Part shown: one piece after another, positions 16,263 to 25,096 of the stretch
Position numbering within the stretch: the stretch's first letter is position 1
Layout: each line of letters begins with the position of its first letter
Source: Streptomyces albicerus
GTDB taxonomy: Bacteria; Actinomycetota; Actinomycetes; Streptomycetales; Streptomycetaceae
Assembly: GCF_008905045.1 (NCBI RefSeq)
Contig: NZ_VWMY01000079.1
Location: 1 to 43,285 of the forward strand
Length of the DNA stretch: 43,285 nucleotides
Direction of reading: 5' to 3'
Notes under the pieces: model-generated
The model's input: only the letters and a program-made list of their open reading frames with translations
What the model was told of the DNA's origin: nothing
Databases searched by the model: none
Program-made: the position numbers and the translations under genes

Positions 16263-18043
16263 CGGCTGTCCTCCCGTCCGGTGATGGTGCTCAACACCCT
16301 GTCCCGGTCCGCTGGAGGCACGCACGAGGAACCCTGGAGAGCCGCCGCCTTGCGCACGCCGAGGCCCAGTGCGCTCAGCGCCCCCTGCCACGCCTCTTGG
16401 GTCAGCCGGGCCCCGCGGGCGGCGAGGTACCCGTCGGGGCGGATCAGCAGCCAGCCGCCCGCGCCGAGGCCGAGCGCGTCCCGCAGCGTGCGGCCGGGGT
16501 CGGGCAGCGCGCCGGGTGCGCTGCCCGGGCGGGCGCCGACCGTCCGCACGGACAGCCAGGGGGTGTGCGAGGCCGCCGCGCGGGCCGCGGTCTCGGCCGG
16601 TACGGCGTCGCACTGCGGGGCCCCGGCCGCCCACAGCAACGTCCAGCGCACCTCGCGCAGTTCGGCGGCCAGCGCGTCGGGTCCGGGCTGTCCGGCGTGC
16701 ACGGCGGCAGCCGCAGAGACCCGCTCGCCGGGCGCGGGCCCGGTGCCGGACGGCCGGGCAAGCCGGTCGGCGCCCCGGCGCCGGATGCGGGACCCGGCGC
16801 CGGTCAGCGGGGGCCGCGTGCGGCGGGGCTCCTCGACGGACAGGCTCAGCGAACAGTCGCGGTAGCCGATCCGCAGCCCGGACATGCCGCCGAGCACCTT
16901 GCGCTGGATGGCGCGCCGCAGCGGCGCCACCTTGCGTACGACAGTGAAGACGACCGGCAGCGCGGCGGCGGCGAGAAGGTTCTTGAACTGCACGAGGAAG
17001 GTGGCCGTGCGGGTCGAGCCGAGCAGGGCCCGGCCGATGGGCACCCGTTCCTCGTCGTAGGTGTCGAGCAGGTGGCGGCCGGCGTGGCCGCGGGCGACGG
17101 CGGCGAGTTTCCAGGCGAGGTTGTACGCCTCCTGGATGCCGGTGTTCATGCCCTGCCCGGAGGCCGGGCTGTGGACGTGGGCGGCGTCGCCGGCGACGAA
17201 GACGCGGCCCTCGTGCATGCGGGGCACCATGCGCTGCTGGAAGGTGAACACGGAGGTCCACTCGGGTTCGCCGACGGCGACGGGCGTGCCCAGTCCGGCG
17301 CTCAGCTTCTCGGACAGGCGCCTGGCCGCCGCGTCGGCGCCCTGGTCGCCGGGGGCGGTGTCGAGGAGCCGCCAGTGGCCCTGGCGGGCGTAGGGGACCA
17401 TCATCAGGGCCTGTTGGCCGGTGTGGACCCAGTAGATGCTGTCCGGCACCAGGTCGGTGCGCACCGGGGCGTCGGCGAGCATCCAGGTGTCGCGGCTCTC
17501 CCCGATCAGCGGCAGGCCGAGCTGTTTGCGGACGGTGCTGTGGCCGCCGTCGCAGCCGACGAGCCAGTCGGCCCGGCAGGTCTGCTCGCCGCCGTCGGCC
17601 CGCTGAAGCCGCACCCGTACCGAGTCGGTGTCCTGGTCGAAGCCCGTCACCTTCACGCCCCACTCGATGGCGACACCCTGTGCGGCGACGGCCTCGCGCA
17701 GGACGGCCTCGGTGGCGCTCTGTTCGACGATGACGGTGTACGGGAAGCGGGTCGGCATGCTCGCGTAGTCGGCCTCAAGGCGCACCAGCCGCCGCCCGGA
17801 GGCGAACATGGTGAACGCCCGGTTCTCCCGGCCCCTCTCCCGCAGGGCGTCGACGACGCCCATCTGGTCGAGGGTCTCCAGGGTGCGCGGGTGGACGGCG
17901 ACCGCCCGGCTGCTGCGGGCGGGACCGGGCGCGGCGTCGACGACGCGGACGTCAAGGCCCCGGCGGGCCAGTTCGTGGGCGGCGGTCAGGCCGACGGGGC
18001 CGGCGCCGGCGATCAGGACCTGGGGCCGCGGGTCGGCGGGCAC
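16259..18043 (-). CDS. FAD-dependent aromatic-polyketide monooxygenase
   Basis: Group A flavoprotein hydroxylase of 594 residues, PHBH/PgaE-like. It has the FAD-binding GAGPVG (about 13-18), the DG motif in VGCDGGHSTVRKQLG (about 163) and the GD motif in VFVAGDAAHVHSPASGQGMN (about 290). A C-terminal thioredoxin-like region (about 440-590) is typical of polyketide hydroxylases. It hydroxylates an aromatic ring, possibly with quinone formation. The GTG start is one base after the ABM monooxygenase stop. It is the upstream partner of the ketoreductase in one operon. The loop around 400-430 is arginine-rich and variable. Confidence 0.92.
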   Translation of the reverse strand: MPADPRPQVLIAGAGPVGLTAAHELARRGLDVRVVDAAPGPARSSRAVAVHPRTLETLDQMGVVDALRERGRENRAFTMFASGRRLVRLEADYASMPTRFPYTVIVEQSATEAVLREAVAAQGVAIEWGVKVTGFDQDTDSVRVRLQRADGGEQTCRADWLVGCDGGHSTVRKQLGLPLIGESRDTWMLADAPVRTDLVPDSIYWVHTGQQALMMVPYARQGHWRLLDTAPGDQGADAAARRLSEKLSAGLGTPVAVGEPEWTSVFTFQQRMVPRMHEGRVFVAGDAAHVHSPASGQGMNTGIQEAYNLAWKLAAVARGHAGRHLLDTYDEERVPIGRALLGSTRTATFLVQFKNLLAAAALPVVFTVVRKVAPLRRAIQRKVLGGMSGLRIGYRDCSLSLSVEEPRRTRPPLTGAGSRIRRRGADRLARPSGTGPAPGERVSAAAAVHAGQPGPDALAAELREVRWTLLWAAGAPQCDAVPAETAARAAASHTPWLSVRTVGARPGSAPGALPDPGRTLRDALGLGAGGWLLIRPDGYLAARGARLTQEAWQGALSALGLGVRKAAALQGSSCVPPADRDRVLSTITGREDSR

Positions 18044-18044
18044 C

Positions 18045-18329
18045 TCAGGCCGCCTCGACGCTCTCGTACAGCCCCGGCTCGGGCTGGGCGAGCGGCACCA
18101 GCTGCCGGATGAGGGCCTGGAACTGCTCGCTGCGCGCGGCCTGCTGGTGGGCGGCGGCGTCCTGCCAGACGGCGACCTCGATGAAGACGTTGCGCTCGCC
18201 GACGTGCCGCAGGGTCTGGTTGCTGACGTGGCCGGGCTGGGCGCTCATGTAGGCGGTGAGGCGGTCCTTGACGGCCAGGAAGGTGTCGATGTCGCCGTGC
18301 ACGGTCAGCTTGTTGACGAAGGTCACCAC
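18045..18329 (-). CDS. Antibiotic biosynthesis monooxygenase (ABM) domain protein
   Basis: Small cofactor-free monooxygenase-like protein of 94 residues with the dimeric ferredoxin-like ABM fold (FVNKLTVHGDIDTFLAVKDR, VFIEVAVWQD). ActVA-Orf6-type proteins of this family oxidise anthrones or naphthols to quinones. The GTG start is preceded by GAGGAG at nine bases; a second GTG follows directly. It is encoded between the AMP-ligase (53 bases upstream) and the FAD monooxygenase (1 base downstream). It probably performs quinone formation together with the flavoenzyme. Confidence 0.88.
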   Translation of the reverse strand: MVTFVNKLTVHGDIDTFLAVKDRLTAYMSAQPGHVSNQTLRHVGERNVFIEVAVWQDAAAHQQAARSEQFQALIRQLVPLAQPEPGLYESVEAA

Positions 18330-18382
18330 GGTGTCCTGCTCCTCGGGTCGGTGCGGTGGGTGCGGTGCGTGCGGTGGGCCGG

Positions 18383-19993
18383 TCAGACGGCCTGCTCGGA
18401 GGCGGCCCGCAGGTGCAGCCGTCGGCGCAGTTCCCGGCGGGTGGGCTTGCCGCCGGGGTTGCGGGGGACGGCGTCGAGGGCTTCGAGCCGGCGGATCCGG
18501 TCGGCGTGGCCGAGGCGGGCGTTGGCGCGTTCGGCGATGGAGTCGAGGACATCGAGGATGCCCGGTGTGCCGGGCAGGGCGTCGTCGTAGCCACCGGGGA
18601 TCTCGCGCAGGACGACGCCCGCCCAGACCAGGGCGCCGTGCTCGGGGTCGGGCCAGTCGACGACCATGCACTCGGCGACGCGGGGGTCCTCGGCCAGGAT
18701 GCGCTCGACGACGCTCGGGGAGACGAGTTCGTTGTCGTACTTGAAGACGTCGCTGAGCCGGTCGACGAGGTGCAGGCCGCCGGTGTCATCGAGGTATCCC
18801 ACGTCTCCGGTGGTCAGCCAGCCGTCGGCGTCGACGGGCGAGGGCTCGTCGTCGTCCAGGTAGCCGGCCATCAGCTGCGGGCCGCGGATCTGTATCTCGC
18901 CGGTGGACCAGACGTCGACGGGGCTGCGCCCGCCGAGGGAGACGATGCGGCACTCGGTGCCCGGGACGGGGCGGCCGACGGCACCGGGTTCGGGGTCGGC
19001 GTCCAGCAGCTGGTTGCAGGCCAGCGGGGAGAGTTCGGCAAGACCGTAGCCCTGGACGACGGGCACCCGCAGGGCGTCGCGCAGCCGGCGGGCGGCAGCG
19101 GGGGCCAGCGCACTGCCGCCGGACAGCACGGCCTTGAGCCGCGGCCCGGCCGGCACGCCCTCGGTGCGCGCCTCGCCGAGCCGGTCGTCGGCGGCCAGGC
19201 GGTACAGCCGGGCGGGCAGCCCGTAGTAGTGGGTGGCGCCGACGCGGGCCGCGACCTTAAGGGAGGCGAGGGGGTCGGTCAGGCGGCACAGGACCTGCGA
19301 AGCGCCCGCGTGCACCGCCGAGTTGAGGTGCATGGTGTGGTAGAGCGGCAGGTGGTTGAGGGTGACCGAGTCGCCGTCGAGCTGGTGGGCGAGGGCGATC
19401 TGGGCGGCGTTGGCGACGACGTTGCGGTGGGTGAGGCGCACGCCCTTGGAGCGGCCGGTGGTGCCGGTGGTGAACTGCACGCAGGTCACGTCGTCGACGT
19501 GCGGTGCGGCGCTCTCGTAGGGTCCCTCGGGCGCGGCCGCCAGGGCGGCGGCCAGCGGGATCGCGGCGCCGGGCACGACTCCGTCGTCGGCGTCGGTGAC
19601 GATCACGGTGCGCAGCGCGGGCAGTCGGTCACCGATCTTGACGAGGAGTTCGGCGACGGACGTCGGCACGAAAGCGACCTGCAGGCCGGTGGCGGCGCAC
19701 ACCTGGGCGAGCGCGGCCTCGCCGAGCAGCGGGTTGAGCAGGGCGATGGTGCGGCCGGCGCGGGCGGTGCCGTAGTAGGCGGCCGGGAAGAGGGCATCGA
19801 GGGTGCCTGCGACACCGATGACGGTGGAGGGGGTGCCGGCCAGCCAGTGGGCGATCCGGTCGGCGTGCCGGTCGAGTCCGGCGAACGTCACGGTGCCGCG
19901 CTCGGTGGTGACGGCCGCGCCGTCGGGGTTGCGCTGGGCCGCCCGGCGCAGCAGACCGTCGAGCGGGATCCTCGGGTAGCTGAGGAACGGCAC
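18383..19993 (-). CDS. AMP-dependent acyl ligase
   Basis: ATP-dependent carboxylate-activating enzyme of 536 residues (ANL superfamily). Motifs: TTGTTGRSKGV near 176, YGLAE near 318, the hinge TTGDVGYLDD near 405 and the C-terminal lysine in PRNPGGKPTRREL near 512. It activates an acid to acyl-AMP and then loads CoA or a carrier protein. No carrier domain is fused. Candidates are an unusual starter acid, or a carboxylated polyketide to be joined to the NRPS-bound amine. GTG start with CAGGAGG. It heads the leftward operon that includes ABM, FAD monooxygenase and ketoreductase. Substrate not predictable from sequence. Confidence 0.85.
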   Translation of the reverse strand: MPFLSYPRIPLDGLLRRAAQRNPDGAAVTTERGTVTFAGLDRHADRIAHWLAGTPSTVIGVAGTLDALFPAAYYGTARAGRTIALLNPLLGEAALAQVCAATGLQVAFVPTSVAELLVKIGDRLPALRTVIVTDADDGVVPGAAIPLAAALAAAPEGPYESAAPHVDDVTCVQFTTGTTGRSKGVRLTHRNVVANAAQIALAHQLDGDSVTLNHLPLYHTMHLNSAVHAGASQVLCRLTDPLASLKVAARVGATHYYGLPARLYRLAADDRLGEARTEGVPAGPRLKAVLSGGSALAPAAARRLRDALRVPVVQGYGLAELSPLACNQLLDADPEPGAVGRPVPGTECRIVSLGGRSPVDVWSTGEIQIRGPQLMAGYLDDDEPSPVDADGWLTTGDVGYLDDTGGLHLVDRLSDVFKYDNELVSPSVVERILAEDPRVAECMVVDWPDPEHGALVWAGVVLREIPGGYDDALPGTPGILDVLDSIAERANARLGHADRIRRLEALDAVPRNPGGKPTRRELRRRLHLRAASEQAV

Positions 19994-20053
19994 GGGGCGA
20001 CCTCCTGGCTCGGATCGAACGATCAGTTGAGGCCTTAACCCTGCGGGCAGCGG

Positions 20054-20082
20054 CTTGAGAGGGGTTCGAAGAATGCTCGATC
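20054..20082. promoter_or_regulatory. Candidate SARP box in a divergent promoter region
   Basis: The 165 bases 19994-20158 separate the leftward AMP-ligase from the rightward SnoaL gene. They hold CTTGAG at 20054-20059, then TTCGAA at 20065-20070 and CTCGA at 20076-20080, spaced about 10-11 bases as SARP heptamers often are. GAATGCTCGA at 20071-20080 also occurs on the minus strand before the XRE gene. The region is less GC-rich than its neighbours, consistent with promoters. Confidence 0.35.
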
Positions 20083-20158
20083 CGGGCCGCAGAAGCTGTC
20101 GGTGCCGGGGCGGGCGTCCGCCCCGGCCTCCCCAACCCACGAAAAAACGGAGCCCCCC

Positions 20159-20590
20159 ATGCCGGAGCCGACCGAGTCCAGCCTGCTGCTGTACGCCGAG
20201 GTGCAGCGGTTCTACGCCCGTCAGATGCAGCAACTCGACCTGGGCAAGGCCCAGTCGTGGGCGCAGACGTTCACCGCGGACGCCCTCTTCGATGTGCCCA
20301 CGCTGCCCGAGCCGGTGCGCGGGCGGGCCAAACTGGTCGCGGCGGTGGAGCGGGCCCGCGCCCAGCTGGCCGCGGCCGGTGAGCGCCACCGGCACGTCAT
20401 GGGCATGGTCGACGTCCTTGAGCGCCCCGACGCCACCCTGGACGTCCGCTCCTACACCACCGTCTACGCCTCGGCGGTCGGCGGCGCCTCCCGGGTGCAC
20501 CGGGTGTGCGTGTGCGAGGACGTGCTGGTCCGCGAGGACGGCGAACTGCGGGTGGCGCGGCGGAAGGTGACGCGGGACGACCTGCCCTGA
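20159..20590 (+). CDS. SnoaL-like polyketide cyclase/hydroxylase-fold protein
   Basis: 143-residue protein of the NTF2-like superfamily (SnoaL/SnoaL2/scytalone-dehydratase fold): an initial helical part (YAEVQRFYARQMQQLDLGKA), then an alternating beta sheet (RVHRVCVCEDVLVREDGELR). Members in aromatic clusters close the last ring, hydroxylate or act as accessory dehydratases. ATG preceded by ACGGAG. It is alone on the plus strand and converges with the MBL-fold gene, 18 bases apart. Exact reaction not predictable. Confidence 0.78.
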   Translation: MPEPTESSLLLYAEVQRFYARQMQQLDLGKAQSWAQTFTADALFDVPTLPEPVRGRAKLVAAVERARAQLAAAGERHRHVMGMVDVLERPDATLDVRSYTTVYASAVGGASRVHRVCVCEDVLVREDGELRVARRKVTRDDLP

Positions 20591-20608
20591 CGCGTGGTGG
20601 CGGGCCGC

Positions 20609-21532
20609 CTACGCGTGGCAGTGCGGCAGCGCGCCGTGGTACTCGGTCATCTCCCCGAACAGGGCGCCGACGTCGAGCGGGGCACCGGGGGCCGCGCCGG
20701 CCAGCTCGGCGTAGGCCCGATGCAGGTTGGGCACCAGGCGTTCGGCGTCGAGGCGGTCCGCGTACGGGCCGGGGCCCTCGGCGCGCGCGAGGTGCAGCGG
20801 GGGCAGGCCCGCCGCCCTGCCGCGCTCGGCCTGGCGCTGCAGCCAGTGGAAGTACGCCTCGTCGGCGTCGAGGAGTTCGGGCCCGCCGACCGGTCCGTGC
20901 CCCGGCACGACGGTCACCGGGTCGAGGGCGCGCAGCCTGCGCAGCGCGGCCAGTGACCCGGACACCGAGCCCATCAGGCAAAACGGCGTGACCCCGTTCA
21001 TCACCACGTCCCCCGCGAACAGCACGCGCCGGCGGGGCAGCCACACCGCGGTGTCGCCGGTGGTGTGGGCGGCGGGCCCCAGGTGGATCAGTTCGGCACG
21101 GTCGTCGCCCAGGTGCAGGGTGAGGGTGTCGCGGTAGGTGATCTGCGGCAGCGTCGGTTCGATGTCGCCCCAGTCGACGCCGGGCCACAGGGTGGTCAGC
21201 GAGAGGCCGGCCGCCGCCATCTCGGTGCGGGCGTTGTCCTGGGCGACGCCGACGGCCTCGGGGAAGTAGCGGTGGCCGAAGGTGTGGTCGCCGTGGAAGT
21301 GGGTGGTGACCAGGGTGCGCGGCGGCCGGGCGAGGGTGCGCAGGACCTCGGCGCGCAGCCTGCGGGCGCGGCGTTCGGTGGCCGCGGTGTCGACGAGCAC
21401 GGCGTGCCCGTCGGCGCCGGCGATCAGGCCCGCGTTGTTCAGGCACCAGCCGCCGTCGGGCTGGACGTAGGCGAAGACACCGTCGGCGATCTCGGTGAGG
21501 CGGGCGGCCGTGCTCGTGGCGGCCGCCGTCAT
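20609..21532 (-). CDS. Metallo-beta-lactamase-fold cyclase/thioesterase
   Basis: Zinc hydrolase fold of 307 residues with HFHGDH near 79-84, the third metal His in AAHTTGD near 154, the bridging Asp in FAGDVVMNG near 173 and GHGPV near 212. ActIV of the actinorhodin pathway is of this family and both cyclises and releases the polyketide from ACP, so the same role is probable here. The start overlaps the end of the upstream SnoaL-like gene by four bases. It is needed because no other aromatic cyclase for the second ring is seen. Confidence 0.85.
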   Translation of the reverse strand: MTAAATSTAARLTEIADGVFAYVQPDGGWCLNNAGLIAGADGHAVLVDTAATERRARRLRAEVLRTLARPPRTLVTTHFHGDHTFGHRYFPEAVGVAQDNARTEMAAAGLSLTTLWPGVDWGDIEPTLPQITYRDTLTLHLGDDRAELIHLGPAAHTTGDTAVWLPRRRVLFAGDVVMNGVTPFCLMGSVSGSLAALRRLRALDPVTVVPGHGPVGGPELLDADEAYFHWLQRQAERGRAAGLPPLHLARAEGPGPYADRLDAERLVPNLHRAYAELAGAAPGAPLDVGALFGEMTEYHGALPHCHA

Positions 21533-21867
21533 CGGGCGGCCGCCGGCAGCGGCGCGGCGTGCAACTCGACGATCCGGCCCGCGCCGTCGAAGCGGAACTG
21601 GGCGAGCAGACACCGCACCGGCGCCGCAGGGCCCGTCCTGGCCGTCGCGGTCAGGCGCAGGGCGACGCGGTCGCCTTCGGCGAGGACGCTGTCGCAGGCC
21701 AGCAGCGGGCGGTCGGGGGCGAAGGGGTCGGTCAGCGCGCAGGGCTCGCCCCGGTTGGCCGACTCGACCAGGGCGAGGGCGAGTTCCTTGTTGCGCTCCT
21801 GCACGGTATGGCGTACCAGGAGGGTGTGCAGGGTCTCGCTCAGGGGCTCCGCCAGGGTCAGAGGCAT
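21529..21867 (-). CDS. SnoaL-like small protein
   Basis: 112-residue NTF2-like protein (TLLVRHTVQERNKELALALV, then RVALRLTATARTG and FRFDGAGRIVELH). The central and terminal strands fit the SnoaL-like family. It is translationally coupled to the MBL-fold gene (ATGA). Its short length suggests a dimeric cone fold that binds a hydrophobic substrate. Whether it is cyclase or hydratase is unknown. ATG after GAAAGG. Confidence 0.7.
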   Translation of the reverse strand: MPLTLAEPLSETLHTLLVRHTVQERNKELALALVESANRGEPCALTDPFAPDRPLLACDSVLAEGDRVALRLTATARTGPAAPVRCLLAQFRFDGAGRIVELHAAPLPAAAR

Positions 21868-22097
21868 GGCCGGCCTTTCGTGTCGTCGGGGAACGACTCC
21901 CCCGGCCAGGCTTGCGCCTTACGGTCGAGGGTCATTGGAGAACGGGTGAACCCGGACCGCCCGCGTGTTGGCTGCGCAGCCCCTCGTCGAGGGCCGGAGC
22001 TCTCCTCGACGGACGCACTGCCAGATCTCCATGGCCTCTCCAGCAGCTCCTGAGAGCGTCGCCGCACCACAGCGAACCGACACCCCGGGAGCAGAGC
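21868..22097. promoter_or_regulatory. Divergent promoter region
   Basis: 230 bases between the leftward SnoaL/MBL operon and the rightward exporter gene; no gene seen. CGTCGAG and CTCGACG form an inverted pair around 21985-22012. CTGAGAGCGTC at about 22051-22061 resembles the TTGAGAGCGTC found before the XRE gene. It may hold the promoters for both directions. Confidence 0.4.
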
Positions 22098-23516
22098 ATG
22101 TCCGTGTCCGTCTCCGAACGCCCAGGAACAAGCGGCTCCGGCGCACCACGCCCGGCCGGCCGCACGGCGCGTCCCGGTGTCGCCCTCGCGGTGATCGCCG
22201 GCTGCAACGCCATGATCCAGCTGGACGATCCGATCGTGAACATCGCGCTGCCCGGCATGCGCTCGGGCCTGGGCCTCACCGCGGTCGGCGCCTCCTGGGT
22301 GCTCAGCGCCTATCTGCTGGCGTTCGGAGGGCTGCTGCTGCTCGGCGGCCGGGCCGGCGACATCCTCGGCCGCCGCAAGGTGTTTTTGGCCGGGGTCGCC
22401 GTGTTCACCGTGGCCGCGGGCGCGCGGGCGCTGGCCCCGACCGACGAGGTCATGATCGCCGTGCGTGCCGTGCAGGGGCTGGGCGCCGCCTGTGCCGCAC
22501 CCAGCGGGCTCGCCCTGCTGCTGAGCACCTTCGCGGAGGGCACGGCCCGCAAGAAGGCCATCGCGCTGTGCACGGCGGTCGGTGCCGTCTCCACCGCCGG
22601 CGGCCTGCTGCTGGCCGGCGCGCTGACCTCGCTCGGCTCCTGGCGCTGGGTGCTGCTGCTCAACGTGCCGATCGGCGTGGCGATCCTGCTGCTGGGGCCG
22701 CGCGTGCTTCAGGAGACGGCCCGCAACCGGGGCCGGTTCGACGTGGCCGGCGCGCTGCTGTCCGCGGCGGGGGCCACCTCGCTGGTGTACGCGCTGGCGC
22801 GCGCCGCCGACCATGACTGGAGCGATGCGACGGTGGCCTTCCCGCTGCTGGCAGGCCTCGCGCTGCTCGCCGTGTTCGCCGTCGTCGAGCGGCGCGCCGA
22901 GCAACCGGTGATGGTGCTGCGGCTGTTCGCCGACCGGGACCGGGTGCTGGCGTATCTGGCGGTGCTCGCCGTGCCGGGTGCGCTGGTCGGCGCCTACTTC
23001 TTCCTCAGCCAGTCCTTCCAGCAGGAGGGCCTGTCGCCGCTGGTCACCGCGTGCGCGCTGCTGCCGGTGCCGGTGACGATGGCCGTCATGGCCGGCGTGG
23101 CCGTCCGCGCCGAGCGCCTCCTCGGCCCGAAGCGGCTGATGGCGCTGGGCGCGGCGGCGCTCGCCGTGGGCAACCTGATGCTGGCCTCCCTCGATACGGT
23201 CGAGGTGGTGCGGGTCGTGCCCGCCCTGGTGCTGCTCGGCGCCGGCATGGCCTTCTGTGTGATCCCGCCGACCGTGCTGGCCACCTCGCGGCTGCGCGGC
23301 GACGAGGCGGGCGCGGCGTCCAGCATGCTCAACTCGCTTCAGGCACTGGGCGGTTCGCTGGGCATCGCGCTGCTGGTGAGCGCCTCGTCCGGCCGGGCGA
23401 CGTTCGCCGGCGCGAGGTCCGCGGGCTTTGTCACCGGCGCCGTGTTCGCCGTGGTCGTCCTGGGGGCCGCGCTCTGCGTCAGGCGGCCCGCGGACCGTGG
23501 GCCGCGCCGGCGGTGA
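22098..23516 (+). CDS. MFS exporter, DHA2 (14-helix) family
   Basis: Inner-membrane drug:proton antiporter of 472 residues. About fourteen hydrophobic helices are visible. It carries the typical GGRAGDILGRRKVF loop between helices 2 and 3 (about 92-105) and an N-terminal helix with the ALDDPIVNIALP-like motif (QLDDPIVNIALPGM). Exporters of this type give self-resistance in polyketide clusters, so it probably secretes the product. It ends in an arginine-rich tail. The last 38 bases overlap the end of the opposite FAD monooxygenase gene. ATG preceded by GGGAGCAG. Confidence 0.92.
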   Translation: MSVSVSERPGTSGSGAPRPAGRTARPGVALAVIAGCNAMIQLDDPIVNIALPGMRSGLGLTAVGASWVLSAYLLAFGGLLLLGGRAGDILGRRKVFLAGVAVFTVAAGARALAPTDEVMIAVRAVQGLGAACAAPSGLALLLSTFAEGTARKKAIALCTAVGAVSTAGGLLLAGALTSLGSWRWVLLLNVPIGVAILLLGPRVLQETARNRGRFDVAGALLSAAGATSLVYALARAADHDWSDATVAFPLLAGLALLAVFAVVERRAEQPVMVLRLFADRDRVLAYLAVLAVPGALVGAYFFLSQSFQQEGLSPLVTACALLPVPVTMAVMAGVAVRAERLLGPKRLMALGAAALAVGNLMLASLDTVEVVRVVPALVLLGAGMAFCVIPPTVLATSRLRGDEAGAASSMLNSLQALGGSLGIALLVSASSGRATFAGARSAGFVTGAVFAVVVLGAALCVRRPADRGPRRR

Positions 23517-24756
23517 ACAGCTCGGTGCGCACCCGCACCGGGGTGCGGCCGTAGGCGATGCGGGAGGTGATGCGCGCCCCGGCCGGGGTCCTGGTGACCA
23601 CGGACGCGGCGCGCGCCCGCACGAACTCCGCGAGGGGGCCGCCGACGCCGAAGAACGCCATGGCCTGCACCCGCTGGATCCGCGTCACGGCGTCGGCGAC
23701 GGGCCGCCGCTCGGCCTCGAACGCGGCGAGCCGCTCCCGCCGTACGTCGGAGGCGGCCAGCGCTTCGACGAGGACGGGGTGCAGGACGGCGGCGTCCTGG
23801 AGGGCGAGGTTGATGCCCTGGGCGCCGAGCGGGCCGTGGGTGTGGGCGGCGTCGCCGAGCAGGACGAGTCCGTCGCCCGTCCAGGTGGCGGCGTCGGCGG
23901 CGAAGACGTCGAGCAGCGACAGGTCGGACAGACTCGTCAGGTGCTCGTGCAGCAGATCGGCGTACTGCGGCAGCGCGGCCGCCAGATCGCGCCGGACGCC
24001 GTCGATGCCGTGCGCGGCCAGCTGGTTCCAGCTGCCGTGCGGCAGGGTCCAGCCGATCCGCAGCCGGTCGGGGTGCGTGTCGTGCACGAGGACCGCGGCC
24101 TTCCCGGCGCGGTGGATGCGCACCCGCCCGGTGGCCCGTCCGGGCGCGGGCAGCGTGAACCACACGACGTCCTGGTCGAAGACCTCGCGGCGGCCGGCGT
24201 CGATCCCGGCCAGCGCACGGGTCTTGGAGAAGCGTCCGTCGGCGCCGACGACCACGGACGCGCGGACCCGGACCCGGCGGGTGCCGAGCCGGGTGAGAAC
24301 GGCGCCGGTCACGCGGCCGTCGTCGCCCTCGGTCAGCGCGTTGATGCGGTGGCCGTCGAGGTAGGTGAAGCCGGGCAACGGCCCGCACGCGGCGAGGAGT
24401 TCCTCCAGCAGGTGCGGCTGCGGCAGCGCCAGCAGCCGGTTGTGGGGCGCGGGCAGCCTGCGGTAGTCGATGTCCAGGAGCACCTTCTCGCGGCCCAGGA
24501 CCTGGAACCCGTCGAGGGTGCGGGCGCCCCGCGCCGACGCCTTCTCGAGGACGCCCAGGTCGTCGAGGACGAGCTGGCCGCCGGGTTGCAGGATCTCCCC
24601 GTAAAAGTCGCGGCGGAAACAACTGCTGCGCTCCGCGAGCGTGACCCGGACCCCGGAGCGCAGCAGCATCAGGCTCAGCGCGAGCCCCGCGGGGCCCGCG
24701 CCGACGACCAGTACATCGGTGTGCACGGTGGCGTCCTGCCACGGGGAGGGGCCCAC
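23479..24756 (-). CDS. FAD-dependent monooxygenase (second)
   Basis: Group A flavoprotein of 425 residues with VVGAGPAGLALSLML (FAD), VVVGADGRFSKTR (DG motif) and LVLLGDAAHTHGPLGAQGIN (GD motif). It is shorter than the 594-residue enzyme and lacks the thioredoxin-like C-domain, as in the VioD/UbiH-like or geranylgeranyl-reductase-like groups. It lies three bases after the ACP gene and so belongs to the minimal PKS operon, suggesting an early oxidation. The GTG at 24756 is used; an alternative GTG at 24726 has a better ribosome binding site (CAGGAC) and would shorten the protein by ten residues. Its 3' end overlaps the exporter gene. Confidence 0.88.
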   Translation of the reverse strand: MGPSPWQDATVHTDVLVVGAGPAGLALSLMLLRSGVRVTLAERSSCFRRDFYGEILQPGGQLVLDDLGVLEKASARGARTLDGFQVLGREKVLLDIDYRRLPAPHNRLLALPQPHLLEELLAACGPLPGFTYLDGHRINALTEGDDGRVTGAVLTRLGTRRVRVRASVVVGADGRFSKTRALAGIDAGRREVFDQDVVWFTLPAPGRATGRVRIHRAGKAAVLVHDTHPDRLRIGWTLPHGSWNQLAAHGIDGVRRDLAAALPQYADLLHEHLTSLSDLSLLDVFAADAATWTGDGLVLLGDAAHTHGPLGAQGINLALQDAAVLHPVLVEALAASDVRRERLAAFEAERRPVADAVTRIQRVQAMAFFGVGGPLAEFVRARAASVVTRTPAGARITSRIAYGRTPVRVRTELFTAGAAHGPRAA

Positions 24757-24759
24757 GGT

Positions 24760-25023
24760 TCAGACCACCGCCCGTGCCGCGAGCAGCTCGTTGACGAGCT
24801 GCAGGTACTGGCGCGGTGTCTCGGCCGCGTCGATGGCCTCCTCGTCGAACGTGATCGTGTGGTCCCGCTCGATGCGGCCCGTGGTTTGCAAAATGGCGAG
24901 CGAGTCGTAGCCGAGGTCGAGGAACGGCGTGTCGAGGATGTCCCCGTCGAGGTCGGTCCACTCCTCCTCGCCCGCGCACTCGCGCAGCAGCGTGACCAGG
25001 TCGCTCAGTTCCAGACGCTCCAT
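24760..25023 (-). CDS. Type II acyl carrier protein
   Basis: 87-residue ACP. The phosphopantetheine serine is Ser41 in LDLGYDSLA. The acidic N-terminus and the helix after Ser41 fit aromatic PKS ACPs, carrying malonyl and poly-beta-ketone units between KS-alpha/CLF and the tailoring enzymes. ATG after GAGGAGAACACG. The 73 bases between the CLF and this gene hold no other feature. Confidence 0.93.
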   Translation of the reverse strand: MERLELSDLVTLLRECAGEEEWTDLDGDILDTPFLDLGYDSLAILQTTGRIERDHTITFDEEAIDAAETPRQYLQLVNELLAARAVV

Positions 25024-25096
25024 CGTGTTCTCCTCGGTGGGGTTGCGGGTGGGCTGCCCCGGGAGGGGGGCGGCCGGGGCTCAGTGGTGGAGGGGC

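Noticed and set aside
15471..17663. 730-codon frame covering ketoreductase and most of the monooxygenase
   Set aside because: The upstream half is a shadow of the monooxygenase; the ketoreductase starts at the ATG overlapping the monooxygenase stop.
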